Shown: positions 1-10,633 of the stretch, one piece after another
How positions within the stretch are numbered: the stretch's first letter is position 1
Layout of the letters: each line of letters starts with the position of its first letter
Assembly: GCA_947456805.1 (NCBI GenBank)
Contig: CANGTN010000007.1
Span: forward strand, 1-64,000
Length of the DNA stretch: 64,000 nucleotides
Origin: Chitinophagaceae bacterium
GTDB lineage: Bacteria; Bacteroidota; Bacteroidia; Chitinophagales; Chitinophagaceae
Reading direction: 5' to 3'
The notes under the pieces: model-generated
Database searches by the model: none
What the model was told of the DNA's origin: nothing
Seen by the model: the letters and a program-made list of their open reading frames with translations, nothing else
Translations under genes and position numbers: made by a program

Positions 1-3
1 ATT

Positions 4-699
4 ATGAATATTGAAAATGAATTTAAAAAATTTGCTGTACAACATAGAAATATCAGCAGCAATACATTGCATAGTTATCAAACGCATTTTAACCCAACCA
101 ATCTTACGCCTTACATCATTGAGGAACGTCCAATGAATATTGCGCAAATGGATGTGTTCAGTAGGTTGATGATGGATAGAATTATTTTCCTAGGAGAAGG
201 CATCAATGACTATGTGGCAAATATTGTTACTGCACAATTGTTGTTTTTGGAAAGTGTAGACAGAACTAGAGATATTCAGATGTATATTAATAGCCCTGGA
301 GGTAGTGTTTATGCAGGTTTGGGCGTTTATGATACGATGCAGTTTATTAGTCCGGATGTAAGTACAATTTGTACAGGAATTGCAGCAAGTATGGGGCAAA
401 TATTGTTGTGTGCAGGGGTTAAAGGAAAACGTACTGCATTAAAACACAGCCGCATCATGATTCATCAGCCAAGTGGTGCAATTGGTGGTCAGGCTACTGA
501 TATTGGAATTACTGCAAGAGAAATCAAAAAATTAAAAGACGAGTTGTATGCGATTACTGCTCATCATACCGGAAAAGATATTGCCCAAGTTGCAAAAGAT
601 AGCGACAGAGATTTTTGGTTAACCTCAACTGAAGCGAAAGAATATGGACTGGTTGATGAAGTGCTTCTTACCAATCCTCGTAAAGAAAAGAAAGCGTAA
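4..699 (+). CDS. clpP: ATP-dependent Clp protease proteolytic subunit (first copy)
   Basis: Serine peptidase that forms the barrel-shaped proteolytic chamber fed by ClpX in the cytoplasm. The 231-residue product has the ClpP signatures NSPGG (97-101), the nucleophile Ser129 in AASMG, His154 in MIHQP and Asp203 in DRDFW, so the triad is complete. Residues 1-33 look like a propeptide, and the mature protein would begin near LTPYIIEE, the canonical N-terminal strand that forms the axial gate. The ATG lies three bases inside the window, so its upstream signals cannot be judged. It is followed by a second clpP and by clpX in the same direction. This copy is the closer to textbook ClpP. Confidence 0.96.
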   Translation: MNIENEFKKFAVQHRNISSNTLHSYQTHFNPTNLTPYIIEERPMNIAQMDVFSRLMMDRIIFLGEGINDYVANIVTAQLLFLESVDRTRDIQMYINSPGGSVYAGLGVYDTMQFISPDVSTICTGIAASMGQILLCAGVKGKRTALKHSRIMIHQPSGAIGGQATDIGITAREIKKLKDELYAITAHHTGKDIAQVAKDSDRDFWLTSTEAKEYGLVDEVLLTNPRKEKKA

Positions 700-868
700 T
701 TGTTTGAAATTTTTTTTAGTTCTTTAAAAAATTGTCTGGAATAATCTGAAAAAAAAGAGGTTTTATTTTTTCCTCAACTTTTTACACAGATACCTTGTTT
801 TAGTCAAATAAATTCAATAAAGCTATATTGTTGAGCTACTTATTTTTATATTAAAATTTTATAAAATC

Positions 869-1510
869 ATGATACAAAATAATTACAGTTTGCACCCATA
901 CAAAATGGATGATGAAGAAAACCAAGAAACTGCTAAAGAAGAAAAGCAAGAAGCTATGAGCCAGGGCATGGTTAAAAAAATGGAAAAACTATTTTTTGAA
1001 AAACGTGCTGTTTATTTATGGGGTGTTGTAGAAGACAAATCAATCAAAGAAGTAGTAAGCAAATTACTTTTACTTGAAGCTGATAAACCCGGCGAGGAAA
1101 TAAAATTATATATAAATAGCCCTGGAGGTGTTGTAACAAGTGGATTTGTTTTGTACGATACTATCAAAATGATTTCTTCTCCGGTAAGTACAATTTGTAT
1201 GGGTTTAGCTGCAAGTATGGGAAGTATTTTATTAAGTGTAGGTGCAAAGGGAAGGCGTTTTATTTACCCTCACGGAGAAGTAATGATTCATCAACCAAGT
1301 TTGGGTGGTTATTATCAGGCTACAAGTGCTGATATTGAAATTCAGGCAATACAAATTGAAAAAACAAAATTGATTGGTGCAAAAATATTAGCAGAAAATT
1401 GCGGAAAAACGGTTGAACAAGTAATGATTGATTTTGATCGTGATTATTGGATGGATGCCCAAGAAGCAATCGCATACGGCATTGTTGATGGCGTACTAGA
1501 TAAGTTGTAA
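869..1510 (+). CDS. clpP: Second, divergent ClpP peptidase subunit
   Basis: A 213-residue ClpP paralogue lying between the first clpP and clpX. The triad is intact: Ser116 in AASMG, His141 in MIHQP, Asp192 in DRDYW, with NSPGG at 83-87. Unlike the first copy, its N-terminus is a charged Glu/Lys-rich stretch (about residues 13-45). It lacks the usual hydrophobic strand (xVPxVIE-like) that builds the axial gate and contacts the ATPase. There is also a one-residue insertion after the His motif (LGGYYQATSAD). It may form mixed ClpP1P2 particles with the first copy, as in actinobacteria, but that is inference. The 169-bp gap upstream could hold its own promoter. Confidence 0.93.
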   Translation: MIQNNYSLHPYKMDDEENQETAKEEKQEAMSQGMVKKMEKLFFEKRAVYLWGVVEDKSIKEVVSKLLLLEADKPGEEIKLYINSPGGVVTSGFVLYDTIKMISSPVSTICMGLAASMGSILLSVGAKGRRFIYPHGEVMIHQPSLGGYYQATSADIEIQAIQIEKTKLIGAKILAENCGKTVEQVMIDFDRDYWMDAQEAIAYGIVDGVLDKL

Positions 1511-1659
1511 GCTGACACTTTTAATCCACAGTTTTTATTGTTTCAAGATTATAATGTTTGATTTGCATAAATTTGCAAATTGCTGATAACATAAAATTTT
1601 CAATTTTTGTTAAAAATATCAGAGGAAATGCATTCAAATATTTGAACAACTAACTATTA

Positions 1660-2901
1660 ATGGCTAAACAAACACATTTACATTGTTCTTTTTGTGGAAG
1701 AAGCCGCGATGAGGTTAAAATTCTTATTGCCGGTCAGGAAAGCCATATTTGTGAAAACTGTGTTGAACATGCACAAGAAATAATTGGTCAGGAGCTCATT
1801 GTATCTCAAGAACAAAATGCATCTACACAAAATTTTAAACTAACTGTTCGCAAACCTACAGAAATAAAAAAGTTTCTTGATGAATATGTAATTGGTCAGG
1901 ATGAAGCTAAAAAAATATTGTCAGTTGCTGTTTACAATCATTTTAAACGAATTACCAACAAAGTTGAGAAAGATGAAGTTGAAATTGAAAAAAGCAACAT
2001 CATCATGGTTGGTGAAACAGGTACAGGGAAAACCTTACTTGCAAAAAGTATTGCTAGAATGTTGAATGTACCTTTTGCAATTGTAGATGCAACTGTGTTC
2101 ACGGAAGCCGGTTATGTAGGAGAAGATGTTGAAAGTATGCTTACTAGATTATTGCAAAATTGTAATTATGATGTAGTGGCTGCAGAACGCGGAATTGTTT
2201 ATGTTGATGAGCTGGATAAAATTGCACGTAAAGGTGATAACCCCTCAATAACAAGAGATGTCAGTGGAGAAGGTGTGCAACAAGGATTATTAAAAATGTT
2301 AGAAGGTACAGAAGTATTGGTTCCTCCGCAAGGTGGAAGAAAACACCCAGATCAAAAAATGATTAAGGTGGATACTAAAAATATTTTATTTATCTGCGGT
2401 GGTGCTTTTGACGGTATTGATAAAGTGATTGCACGCAGAATGAATACCAATGCCATTGGATTTAACGTAAACAAAGTAGAGCAGGAAATGCAGCGAAAAA
2501 ACTTGTTGCAATTTATCAACGCACAAGACTTAAAAGGCTTTGGATTAATTCCTGAATTATTGGGCAGGTTGCCTGTTGTTACTTATCTAAATCCTTTAGA
2601 TGCAGAAACACTCAGAAATATTTTAACTGAACCCAAAAACTCTTTGATTAAACAATTTACAAAGTTGTTTCAATTAGAAGGCATTGCACTAACTATAGAA
2701 GAAGAAGTATTGAGCTTTATGGTAGAAAAAGCATTGGAATACAAGCTTGGTGCAAGAGGCTTGAGAAGTATCTGTGAAAGTATTTTAACGGATGCAATGT
2801 TTGAATTACCAGGTACAGGAGAAACTGAATTGATTGTTACTTTAGACTATGCAGAAAATATGTTTTCTAAAAGTAAAATGAGTTTGTTGAAAGTGGCTTA
2901 A
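1660..2901 (+). CDS. clpX: ATP-dependent Clp protease ATP-binding subunit ClpX
   Basis: AAA+ unfoldase that selects tagged substrates and threads them into ClpP. The 413-residue protein has the N-terminal zinc-binding domain with Cys9, Cys12, Cys31 and Cys34, then the ATPase core with Walker A GETGTGKT, Walker B VYVDELDK and a C-terminal small domain containing GARGLR. Length is typical for the family. The ATG is followed directly by the zinc domain, which fixes the start. The gene is third in a clpP-clpP-clpX arrangement. A 149-bp gap before it contains TAAATTTG (1568-1575), matching the Bacteroidota -7 motif, so it may also be transcribed on its own. Confidence 0.97.
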   Translation: MAKQTHLHCSFCGRSRDEVKILIAGQESHICENCVEHAQEIIGQELIVSQEQNASTQNFKLTVRKPTEIKKFLDEYVIGQDEAKKILSVAVYNHFKRITNKVEKDEVEIEKSNIIMVGETGTGKTLLAKSIARMLNVPFAIVDATVFTEAGYVGEDVESMLTRLLQNCNYDVVAAERGIVYVDELDKIARKGDNPSITRDVSGEGVQQGLLKMLEGTEVLVPPQGGRKHPDQKMIKVDTKNILFICGGAFDGIDKVIARRMNTNAIGFNVNKVEQEMQRKNLLQFINAQDLKGFGLIPELLGRLPVVTYLNPLDAETLRNILTEPKNSLIKQFTKLFQLEGIALTIEEEVLSFMVEKALEYKLGARGLRSICESILTDAMFELPGTGETELIVTLDYAENMFSKSKMSLLKVA

Positions 2902-2966
2902 TATTTCTTTTAATACAATGATTTTTACAAATATCACAAACAAACAAAAAGATTAAAAACTATATC

Positions 2967-3122
2967 ATGGAAGAGTTAGTAACAAAATTGACTGAAGAAG
3001 TAGGCATAACAAAAGAACAGGCACAAAAATCTATAGAAACAATCGCAAGTTTTGTAAAAGAAAAATTCCCAATGTTGGGTGGGGCTGTTGATAATATTTT
3101 TGGCGTTTCAAGTGCTGATTAA
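2967..3122 (+). CDS. Small helical protein of unknown function (51 aa)
   Basis: A 51-codon ORF starting at ATG 2967, 65 bp after clpX, ending six bases before the stop of the convergent permease gene. The product is acidic and helical: MEELVTKLTEEVG, then ITKEQAQKS, a hydrophobic helix (IASFVKEKFP) and a Gly-rich end (LGGAVDNIFG). The pattern of two short helices, then a glycine/hydrophobic tail, resembles small DUF2267/DUF2780-like proteins, but I cannot assign it firmly. Clean reading frame, ATG and codon use like its neighbours support a real gene. It could be co-transcribed with clpX. Confidence 0.6.
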   Translation: MEELVTKLTEEVGITKEQAQKSIETIASFVKEKFPMLGGAVDNIFGVSSAD

Positions 3123-3128
3123 AAGTAT

Positions 3129-4355
3129 TTAGCTTTTTAATGAGAATATTGCCCTGCTTGCTCTTCTTGCAGGCAAAAACGATGCAGCAATTGCAACGAT
3201 AAATATGGTACTTATTACTATCACAAAATCAAGCCAGTACATTTTTACAGGATAATAATCAACAACAAAGCTTCCCGTACCCAATTCAAGAATTTTGAAT
3301 TTTTGTTGTGACCAGCAGATGATTGTGGCAATCAGAATACCACTTGCACCGCCAACAGTTGCCAATAATAAACCTACAGATAAAAAAATATTTTGTATAG
3401 AAGTGTTGTTTGCTCCAATTGCTTTTAAAACTGCTATGTCTTTTTGTTTTTCGAGAACCAACATTGTCAACGCTCCAATCATATTAAATGCTGCTACTAT
3501 TAAAATTAATGAAAGGATTGCATAGATAAACCATTTTTCCATTTTCATCACAGTATACAAACTTTGATTTTGTTGGTACCTTGTTTGTATAGTGTAGTTA
3601 CTGCCCAACATTTTTGAAATGGTTTCCACAATTGTATTGGTTTCGTTTTCTGATGTGGCTAAAAGTTTTACTTCGGCAGCAGTATATTCATCAGGTTGCA
3701 TGTCAAGCATAAATTTCATAAAACCAATGTTGGTAAAAATATATTTATTGTCAAATTCCTGCTGAATCATAAAAGTACCAGTAGCCAATACATTATACGA
3801 GTTAAATGCATCATTTAAATTACTGAAGTTTGTTGATTTTTTGTTGGGTAAATAAAGCGTTGCTTTCTCAGTAGATTTTTCAATATAAATTGCAGTAGCA
3901 CTTTCAATTCCTGCTCCTATGACAATTTGAGGATTTTCTGTATCGCCTGTATTAAATAACCCTCTGATGATATGTTTATCGATATTGGTTACCTCTGTAA
4001 AATGTTCATCAACACCTTTTACAAAAACAGTGGTTTGGTTATCACCATTTTTCAATAATGCTTTTTCCTCTGCAATTAAACTTACAGAATGAATGCCTTT
4101 TGTTTTTTGTAGTGCAGTTATTTGTTCTCTAGTAAGGTTTACGACTTTTCCTTGTGAAGCTGTAATTTTTGCATCAGCATAAAAATCACCATAAAGTCCT
4201 TTTACTAAATCTTCAAAACCATTAAAAACACTTAGTACAAGAATTAATGCAGCAGCACCAACGCCAATAGCAGTAATGCTAATCCATGAAATAATGTTTA
4301 CGGCATTAGTTCTTTTTTTACTTTTAAAGTAACGCCAGGCAAATAAGAATTTCAA
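3129..4355 (-). CDS. FtsX-like ABC transporter permease (LolC/LolE type)
   Basis: Inner-membrane permease of the lipoprotein-release or MacB-like class, probably passing lipoproteins from the inner membrane to a periplasmic carrier. The 408-residue protein has the family layout: an N-terminal AxRYFKSKK element, one membrane helix (about 24-48), a large periplasmic domain (about 50-265), then three helices near 270-300, 318-345 and 370-398. The frame has no ATG before the first helix, so translation must begin at TTG (4353-4355), 11 bp after the rbfA stop. It is the last gene of a minus-strand run with rbfA. No ATPase partner is adjacent. Confidence 0.87.
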   Translation of the reverse strand: MKFLFAWRYFKSKKRTNAVNIISWISITAIGVGAAALILVLSVFNGFEDLVKGLYGDFYADAKITASQGKVVNLTREQITALQKTKGIHSVSLIAEEKALLKNGDNQTTVFVKGVDEHFTEVTNIDKHIIRGLFNTGDTENPQIVIGAGIESATAIYIEKSTEKATLYLPNKKSTNFSNLNDAFNSYNVLATGTFMIQQEFDNKYIFTNIGFMKFMLDMQPDEYTAAEVKLLATSENETNTIVETISKMLGSNYTIQTRYQQNQSLYTVMKMEKWFIYAILSLILIVAAFNMIGALTMLVLEKQKDIAVLKAIGANNTSIQNIFLSVGLLLATVGGASGILIATIICWSQQKFKILELGTGSFVVDYYPVKMYWLDFVIVISTIFIVAIAASFLPARRASRAIFSLKS

Positions 4356-4366
4356 AAGTGTATAAT

Positions 4367-4765
4367 TTATTTGGTACTATCTGTTACTGCATCAGTTTCA
4401 TCATCATGCTTTTTTTCAGCTTCAATTTTTTTAAATATTTCTTCCATTTTAAAAACGTAATCCAAAGTGTCGTCTAAATAAAAATGCAATACCGGCATTC
4501 TGCGTAGTTGATTTTTTACTTTATTCGCCATTTCTTTTTTTATTTCCCAAGCTTTGGCTTCAATTTTTTTCATTGCCAGTTCAGGTTGTTGCACCTGAAA
4601 AAAACTAAGATAAATTCTTGCTTCTAATAAATCTGGAGTAACCTTTACTGAAGAGATAGATACCATGCCTCCATCTATCATATTCAAGTTTAATTTTCTG
4701 AATATTTCATTAAACTCATCTTGTAATACTGCCGCTACTTGTTTTTGACGTTTCCCTTCCACCAT
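4367..4765 (-). CDS. rbfA: 30S ribosome-binding factor RbfA
   Basis: Small KH-fold protein that helps mature the 5' end of 16S rRNA and the 30S subunit, mainly in the cold. The 132-residue product starts with the expected basic segment (MVEGKRQKQVAAVLQDEF). It contains VTPDLLEARIYLSF, a central strand/helix region, and the diagnostic LRRMPVLHFYLDDTLD near the C-terminus. The tail is acidic and lysine-rich. Upstream of the ATG is a 109-bp AT-rich gap holding its likely promoter. It is followed on the same strand by the LolC/E-type permease. Confidence 0.92.
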   Translation of the reverse strand: MVEGKRQKQVAAVLQDEFNEIFRKLNLNMIDGGMVSISSVKVTPDLLEARIYLSFFQVQQPELAMKKIEAKAWEIKKEMANKVKNQLRRMPVLHFYLDDTLDYVFKMEEIFKKIEAEKKHDDETDAVTDSTK

Positions 4766-4874
4766 ATCATTTTCTTTTTTGTGCGTGTAAAAATACCTGA
4801 TTTCTGATTGAATAGCTTTTAATATTGCTGTTTCATGTTTTTTAAAATTTTTCTAATTTGTAGTTATTAAATCA

Positions 4875-7109
4875 TTACAACTCCTCTGCATCAAATCTAT
4901 CCACTCTTTGTATACCTTGTAATGATTTCAATCTTATTACTAATTCTTCTAGTTCATCTTTATCATGTACAAAAATTTTTATTGTGCCTTCAAATAAACC
5001 CTCTCTGCTTTCAATAGTTAATCCTGCAATATTTATTTTCATATCTCCACTGATAATATTGGTAATTTTATGAACAACGCCAACATCATCCATACCCACA
5101 ATTTTAAGCTCGGTTAAGAATGAAATTTCTTTGTTTTTTGCCCACTTTGTTTTTACAACCCGATGCCCATAATTTGCCATCATTTGTGCCGCATTTGGGC
5201 AGTTAATTCTATGAATTATTAATCCTTTACCGATGCTTACAAATCCAAAAACATCATCTCCCGGAATTGGGTTACAACACTTTGCTAATGTGTATTGAAT
5301 TTTATCACTGCTTTCTCCAAAAATGATTAATTCACTTTCTTTTTTGGTGTATGTTTTTTGATAGGGAACTTCAATAATTTGCTCAGCCGGTATTGCTTTT
5401 GGTTTTGGGGCTTCTATCTTATCTCCTAAAACTTTAAATGTTTTTAATTCTTTTAAATCAATATTCTTTGTTGCAATTCTATAGAAGAACTCTAAGTTAG
5501 AATTGAGTTTGTAAAACTGTGTCAGCTCATCAATATTATGTGTATTATAACTGGCACCAATTCCTTCAAGCTTCTTTTGTAGAATATATTTACCATCTTC
5601 TGATATTGCTCTCTTTTCTTCTTTTAAAGCATCTTTTATTTTATTTTTAGCTTTAGCTGTTACTACGATATTTAACCAGTCTTCAGAAGGTTTTTGTTTG
5701 TTGCTGGTAATAATTTCTATCTGATCTCCGCTGCGTAGTTTATGTGAAATAGGAACCAATTTATGATGCACTTTTGCACCAATACATTTGCAACCGATTG
5801 CACTGTGAATTGAGAAAGCAAAATCCAATGCAGAACTACCGGTGGGCAACATTTTTACTTCGCCTTTAGGCGTATAAACATAAATTTCTTCAGCAAGAAA
5901 ACTCGTTTTAAAATCTTGTAAAAAGTTTACACTGTCTGTATCATCCTGGCTTAGTACTTCTCTGATTTGTCCAAACCATTTATCAAATCTGTCTTCATCA
6001 TTACTACCTTCTTTGTACTTAAAATGTGCCGCCAAACCTTTCTCTGCAATTTCATTCATTCTGTTGCTACGAATTTGAATTTCAACCCACTTACCCTGAG
6101 GTCCCATTACGGTTGTATGTAAAGCTTCATATCCATTGCTTTTTGGATTGCTTAACCAGTCTCTTAAACGTTCAGGACTTGGGTTGTATTCGTCAGTTAT
6201 TATGCTGTAAACTTTCCAGCATTCTTCTTTTTCTTTTTCGGGAGCTGCATTTAAAATAATTCTGATAGCAAACAAATCATAGACTTCATCAAAGCTTACA
6301 CCTTTGTTTTTTATTTTGTTCCAGATACTATGTATACTTTTTGGTCTTCCATAAATTTCAAAATCAAAATTACTGAGCGCTAATTTTTCTTTAATGGGTC
6401 TTATAAATTCATTGATATATCTGGTCCGTTCTCTTTTTGTTTCAGCTAATTTTTTAGCGATGCCTTTATATGCCTCAGGCTCCAGATATTTCATAGATAA
6501 ATCTTCCAACTCAGTTTTTATATTATACAATCCCATTCGATGGGCTAATGGGGCATATACCCAAACTGTTTCACTTGCAATTTTTAATTGCTTTTCATTT
6601 TTCATGAAATCCAGTGTCCGCATATTGTGCAATCTGTCGGCAAGTTTGATTAATATGACACGAGGATCATCAGTAAGCGTTAATAGTATTTTCTTGAAGT
6701 TTTCTGCTTGCTGCGAAGTATTGGTATCTACAACATTTGAAATTTTTGTTAGTCCATCTATAATTTTTGCAATTTCAATTCCAAATTCTCTTTGTACATC
6801 TTCCAATGTGATATCTGTATCTTCTACAGTATCATGTAATAAGCTGCATATAGTGCTTCTTACACCCAACCCAATTTCTTCCACACAAATCATTGCTACA
6901 GCCAATGGATGCAAAATGTATGGTTCGCCACTTTTTCTACGCATGGTTTTATGAGCTTCTGCACTCATTTCAAAAGCTGCTCTCACCATTTCTTTATCAC
7001 CCTTTTTCAGTTTTGGGCGTAGTGCTTTCAGTAAGCTTCTGTAATGCCTAAGTATCTCTTTTTTTTCTTGCTCAGTATCGAGCGAATATTTTTGAATTGT
7101 GGTTTCCAT
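4875..7109 (-). CDS. Bifunctional (p)ppGpp synthetase/hydrolase (RelA/SpoT family)
   Basis: Makes and degrades the alarmone (p)ppGpp. Domains in order: an HD hydrolase (HPLAVA and the catalytic LLHDTVEDT motif are intact, so hydrolase activity is expected); a synthetase (GRPKSIHSIWNKI, then VYDLFAIRIIL); a TGS domain (YVYTPKGEVKMLPTGSSALDF); a helical/zinc-finger-like region with KCCNPIPGD; and a C-terminal ACT domain (VGMDDVGVVHKIT). The start is uncertain: ATG at 7109 (METTIQ, 744 aa) is used here, ATG at 7133 adds eight residues, and a TTG further out is unlikely. It is the only long RSH enzyme in the window and resembles the single Rel/SpoT enzyme usual in this phylum. Confidence 0.93.
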   Translation of the reverse strand: METTIQKYSLDTEQEKKEILRHYRSLLKALRPKLKKGDKEMVRAAFEMSAEAHKTMRRKSGEPYILHPLAVAMICVEEIGLGVRSTICSLLHDTVEDTDITLEDVQREFGIEIAKIIDGLTKISNVVDTNTSQQAENFKKILLTLTDDPRVILIKLADRLHNMRTLDFMKNEKQLKIASETVWVYAPLAHRMGLYNIKTELEDLSMKYLEPEAYKGIAKKLAETKRERTRYINEFIRPIKEKLALSNFDFEIYGRPKSIHSIWNKIKNKGVSFDEVYDLFAIRIILNAAPEKEKEECWKVYSIITDEYNPSPERLRDWLSNPKSNGYEALHTTVMGPQGKWVEIQIRSNRMNEIAEKGLAAHFKYKEGSNDEDRFDKWFGQIREVLSQDDTDSVNFLQDFKTSFLAEEIYVYTPKGEVKMLPTGSSALDFAFSIHSAIGCKCIGAKVHHKLVPISHKLRSGDQIEIITSNKQKPSEDWLNIVVTAKAKNKIKDALKEEKRAISEDGKYILQKKLEGIGASYNTHNIDELTQFYKLNSNLEFFYRIATKNIDLKELKTFKVLGDKIEAPKPKAIPAEQIIEVPYQKTYTKKESELIIFGESSDKIQYTLAKCCNPIPGDDVFGFVSIGKGLIIHRINCPNAAQMMANYGHRVVKTKWAKNKEISFLTELKIVGMDDVGVVHKITNIISGDMKINIAGLTIESREGLFEGTIKIFVHDKDELEELVIRLKSLQGIQRVDRFDAEEL

Positions 7110-7264
7110 GCCTAGTTCTTGCTCCTGAATCATAGTAAACGAATGTATGAAAAGTATTTGTACAAATAGCAACTTCAAATTTCTCTTAACAACTGTTTTA
7201 ATTTATTTCAATTGGTTTTAATAACCTTGTTTGTACTTCTCATTTCAACTTACATTTGCATTTT

Positions 7265-9088
7265 ATGAATCCATCTTCACCCAAGAAAAAAACTTTTAAA
7301 TTTTCCCTCCTCCAAAAAATTTTCTTTTTTGTAAAGCCTTACAATTCATTCTTTAGAATTAGTTTATTGCTGGCTTTGGTGATGGCTTTTTTTGCACCGA
7401 TTCGTCCTTACTTAATTCAATTAACAATTGATAAAGTTACCAAGCCAAATATTCAATTACCTGAATGGCTGAATACACTTTTTTTTCATGCCGATGTTCA
7501 CTTGCCTGTGCGATTTATTTTATATGTTACTATTTTTCAAATCATATTCATTATTGTAGAATCTGCCATTCGTTTTTCATTTACATTTTTAACCTCATGG
7601 CTTGGTCAGAATGTAGTGAAAGATTTACGTGTTGCTGTTTTCAAAAAAATTATTGCGTTGCCTTTGAAACACTTTGATACAACACCGATAGGAACACTTA
7701 CTACAAGAACAATTAATGATATTGAAAGCATCAATGATATTTTTAGCGATGGATTAATTCCTATTATTTCTGATTTGCTGATTATCATTTTTACTCTGGC
7801 TACTATGTTTTGGATGGATTGGCAATTAACCTTGATTGCGTTAATTCCATTTCCATTTTTAATCGTTGCTACTTATTTTTTTAAGGAAAGCGTAAATAAA
7901 AGTTTTGTCAGCGTACGCAATGCCGTAGCACAATTGAATGCATTTGTGCAGGAACATATTACCGGAATGAGCATTGTTCAGTCATTTGCTGCTCAAGACA
8001 GAGAGTTTGATAAATTTAAGAAAATCAATAAAGATCATCGAGATTCAAACATCAAGGCAATTTTTGCTTACAGCGTTTTTTTTCCGATTGTGGAGTTGGT
8101 TTTGGCAATCAGCATCGGACTGGCAGTTTGGTATGTTGCAGGTAAACAGTTACAGCCCGGTTTGTTAATTGCTTTCATACTTTATTTAAACCAAATTTTT
8201 AGACCACTACGTGTAATTGCCGATAAGTTTAACGTACTGCAAATGGGTATGATTGCTGCTGAACGTGTATTTAAAATTTTAGAAATCCCCGAAGAGCCCG
8301 GATGTGTTTCAGTTGAAGAAAAAGAAGCAACTAAATCTGCAGGAAAAATTAATTTCAACCAAGTTTGGTTTGCTTACAATGATGAAAACTATGTACTTAA
8401 AAATATTTCTTTTGAAGTAAAAGCTGGGGAAACTGTCGCTTTGGTAGGTCATACAGGCAGTGGTAAAACTTCTATCATCAGTTTATTAAATAGATTATAT
8501 CCTATTCAAAAAGGTACAATTGCAATTGATGATGTAAATATTGATGCTTATGATTTACATAATTTAAGAAAACAAATTGGCGTTGTTTTGCAAGATGTGT
8601 TTTTATTCTCGGGAAGCGTGATGGATAATATTACTTTACGAAATCCTGCCATCACCAGAGAACAAGTAATTGCTGCAGCAAAATTGATTAATGTGCATGA
8701 TTTTATTTTAAGCTTACCCAATGGCTACGATTACCATGTAATGGAAAGAGGAAGTACATTGAGTTTGGGGCAACGGCAATTAATTTCTTTTATTAGGGCA
8801 ATTTTATATAATCCGACTATTTTAATTTTAGATGAAGCTACTTCAAGTATTGATACCGAAAGTGAACTGTTAATTCAACATGCTATAGATACTTTAATCA
8901 CCGGAAGAACATCTATTGTAATTGCCCACAGATTAAGCACTATTCGCAAAGCCAATAAAATTATTGTCTTAGATAATGGTGAAATAAAAGAAATGGGCTC
9001 TCATGACGAACTATTGGCAATCAATGGGTTTTATGCTCAATTACACAAAATGCAATTTGAAAACGGGAATGGTTTACCAATTTCATAG
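7265..9088 (+). CDS. ABC exporter, fused permease/ATPase (MsbA/MdlB-like)
   Basis: Half-size exporter that would work as a dimer in the inner membrane. The 607-residue protein has six membrane helices in residues 25-330, then a nucleotide-binding domain. The ATPase has Walker A GHTGSGKT (about 395-402), the Q-loop LQDVF, the signature LSLGQRQ, Walker B ILILDEATS and the H-loop AHRLST, all intact. A TTG at 7256 lies in frame, but ATG 7265 (MNPSS) is the natural start. The gene stands alone, divergent from the (p)ppGpp enzyme and 84 bp before the ATP synthase operon. Substrate cannot be told from sequence; lipids or drugs are usual for the group. Confidence 0.92.
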   Translation: MNPSSPKKKTFKFSLLQKIFFFVKPYNSFFRISLLLALVMAFFAPIRPYLIQLTIDKVTKPNIQLPEWLNTLFFHADVHLPVRFILYVTIFQIIFIIVESAIRFSFTFLTSWLGQNVVKDLRVAVFKKIIALPLKHFDTTPIGTLTTRTINDIESINDIFSDGLIPIISDLLIIIFTLATMFWMDWQLTLIALIPFPFLIVATYFFKESVNKSFVSVRNAVAQLNAFVQEHITGMSIVQSFAAQDREFDKFKKINKDHRDSNIKAIFAYSVFFPIVELVLAISIGLAVWYVAGKQLQPGLLIAFILYLNQIFRPLRVIADKFNVLQMGMIAAERVFKILEIPEEPGCVSVEEKEATKSAGKINFNQVWFAYNDENYVLKNISFEVKAGETVALVGHTGSGKTSIISLLNRLYPIQKGTIAIDDVNIDAYDLHNLRKQIGVVLQDVFLFSGSVMDNITLRNPAITREQVIAAAKLINVHDFILSLPNGYDYHVMERGSTLSLGQRQLISFIRAILYNPTILILDEATSSIDTESELLIQHAIDTLITGRTSIVIAHRLSTIRKANKIIVLDNGEIKEMGSHDELLAINGFYAQLHKMQFENGNGLPIS

Positions 9089-9144
9089 TAAATTTTTTTT
9101 AAAAAAATACAAAATCCATACCCTTTAAATCAGTTTCAACCCCC

Positions 9145-9152
9145 TATCTTTG
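9145..9152 (+). promoter_or_regulatory. Candidate -7 promoter motif of the atp operon
   Basis: TATCTTTG fits the Bacteroidota sigma consensus TAnnTTTG and lies 20 bp before the atpB ATG. A clear TTG at -33 is not visible; only an AT-rich TTTAAA lies at that distance. The start codon is preceded by AGAGAAGGAT, an unusually good Shine-Dalgarno-like stretch for this phylum. Confidence 0.5.
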
Positions 9153-9172
9153 CCGCAAATTTAGAGAAGGAT

Positions 9173-10547
<1,375 letters not shown>

Positions 10548-10561
10548 TCCACCAAAAAAAT

Positions 10562-10594
10562 TACAGACCTCAAGCACAGGGCGGCGGGTCTGTA
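10562..10594 (+). terminator. Intercistronic hairpin between atpE and atpF
   Basis: TACAGACC (10562-10569) pairs perfectly with GGTCTGTA (10587-10594) around a 17-nt G-rich loop, followed by TTTTATTTTTATAATTTTT. It could partly terminate transcription or protect the atpE message so that more subunit c is made. The operon clearly continues downstream, so it cannot be a complete stop. Confidence 0.6.
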
Positions 10595-10633
10595 TTTTAT
10601 TTTTATAATTTTTATTTGAATAAATCATTCGAT

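Noticed and set aside
6394-6954. A 186-codon plus-strand ORF inside the (p)ppGpp synthetase gene
   Set aside because: It is antisense to a clearly coding gene with intact domains and has no recognisable domain; a shadow frame.
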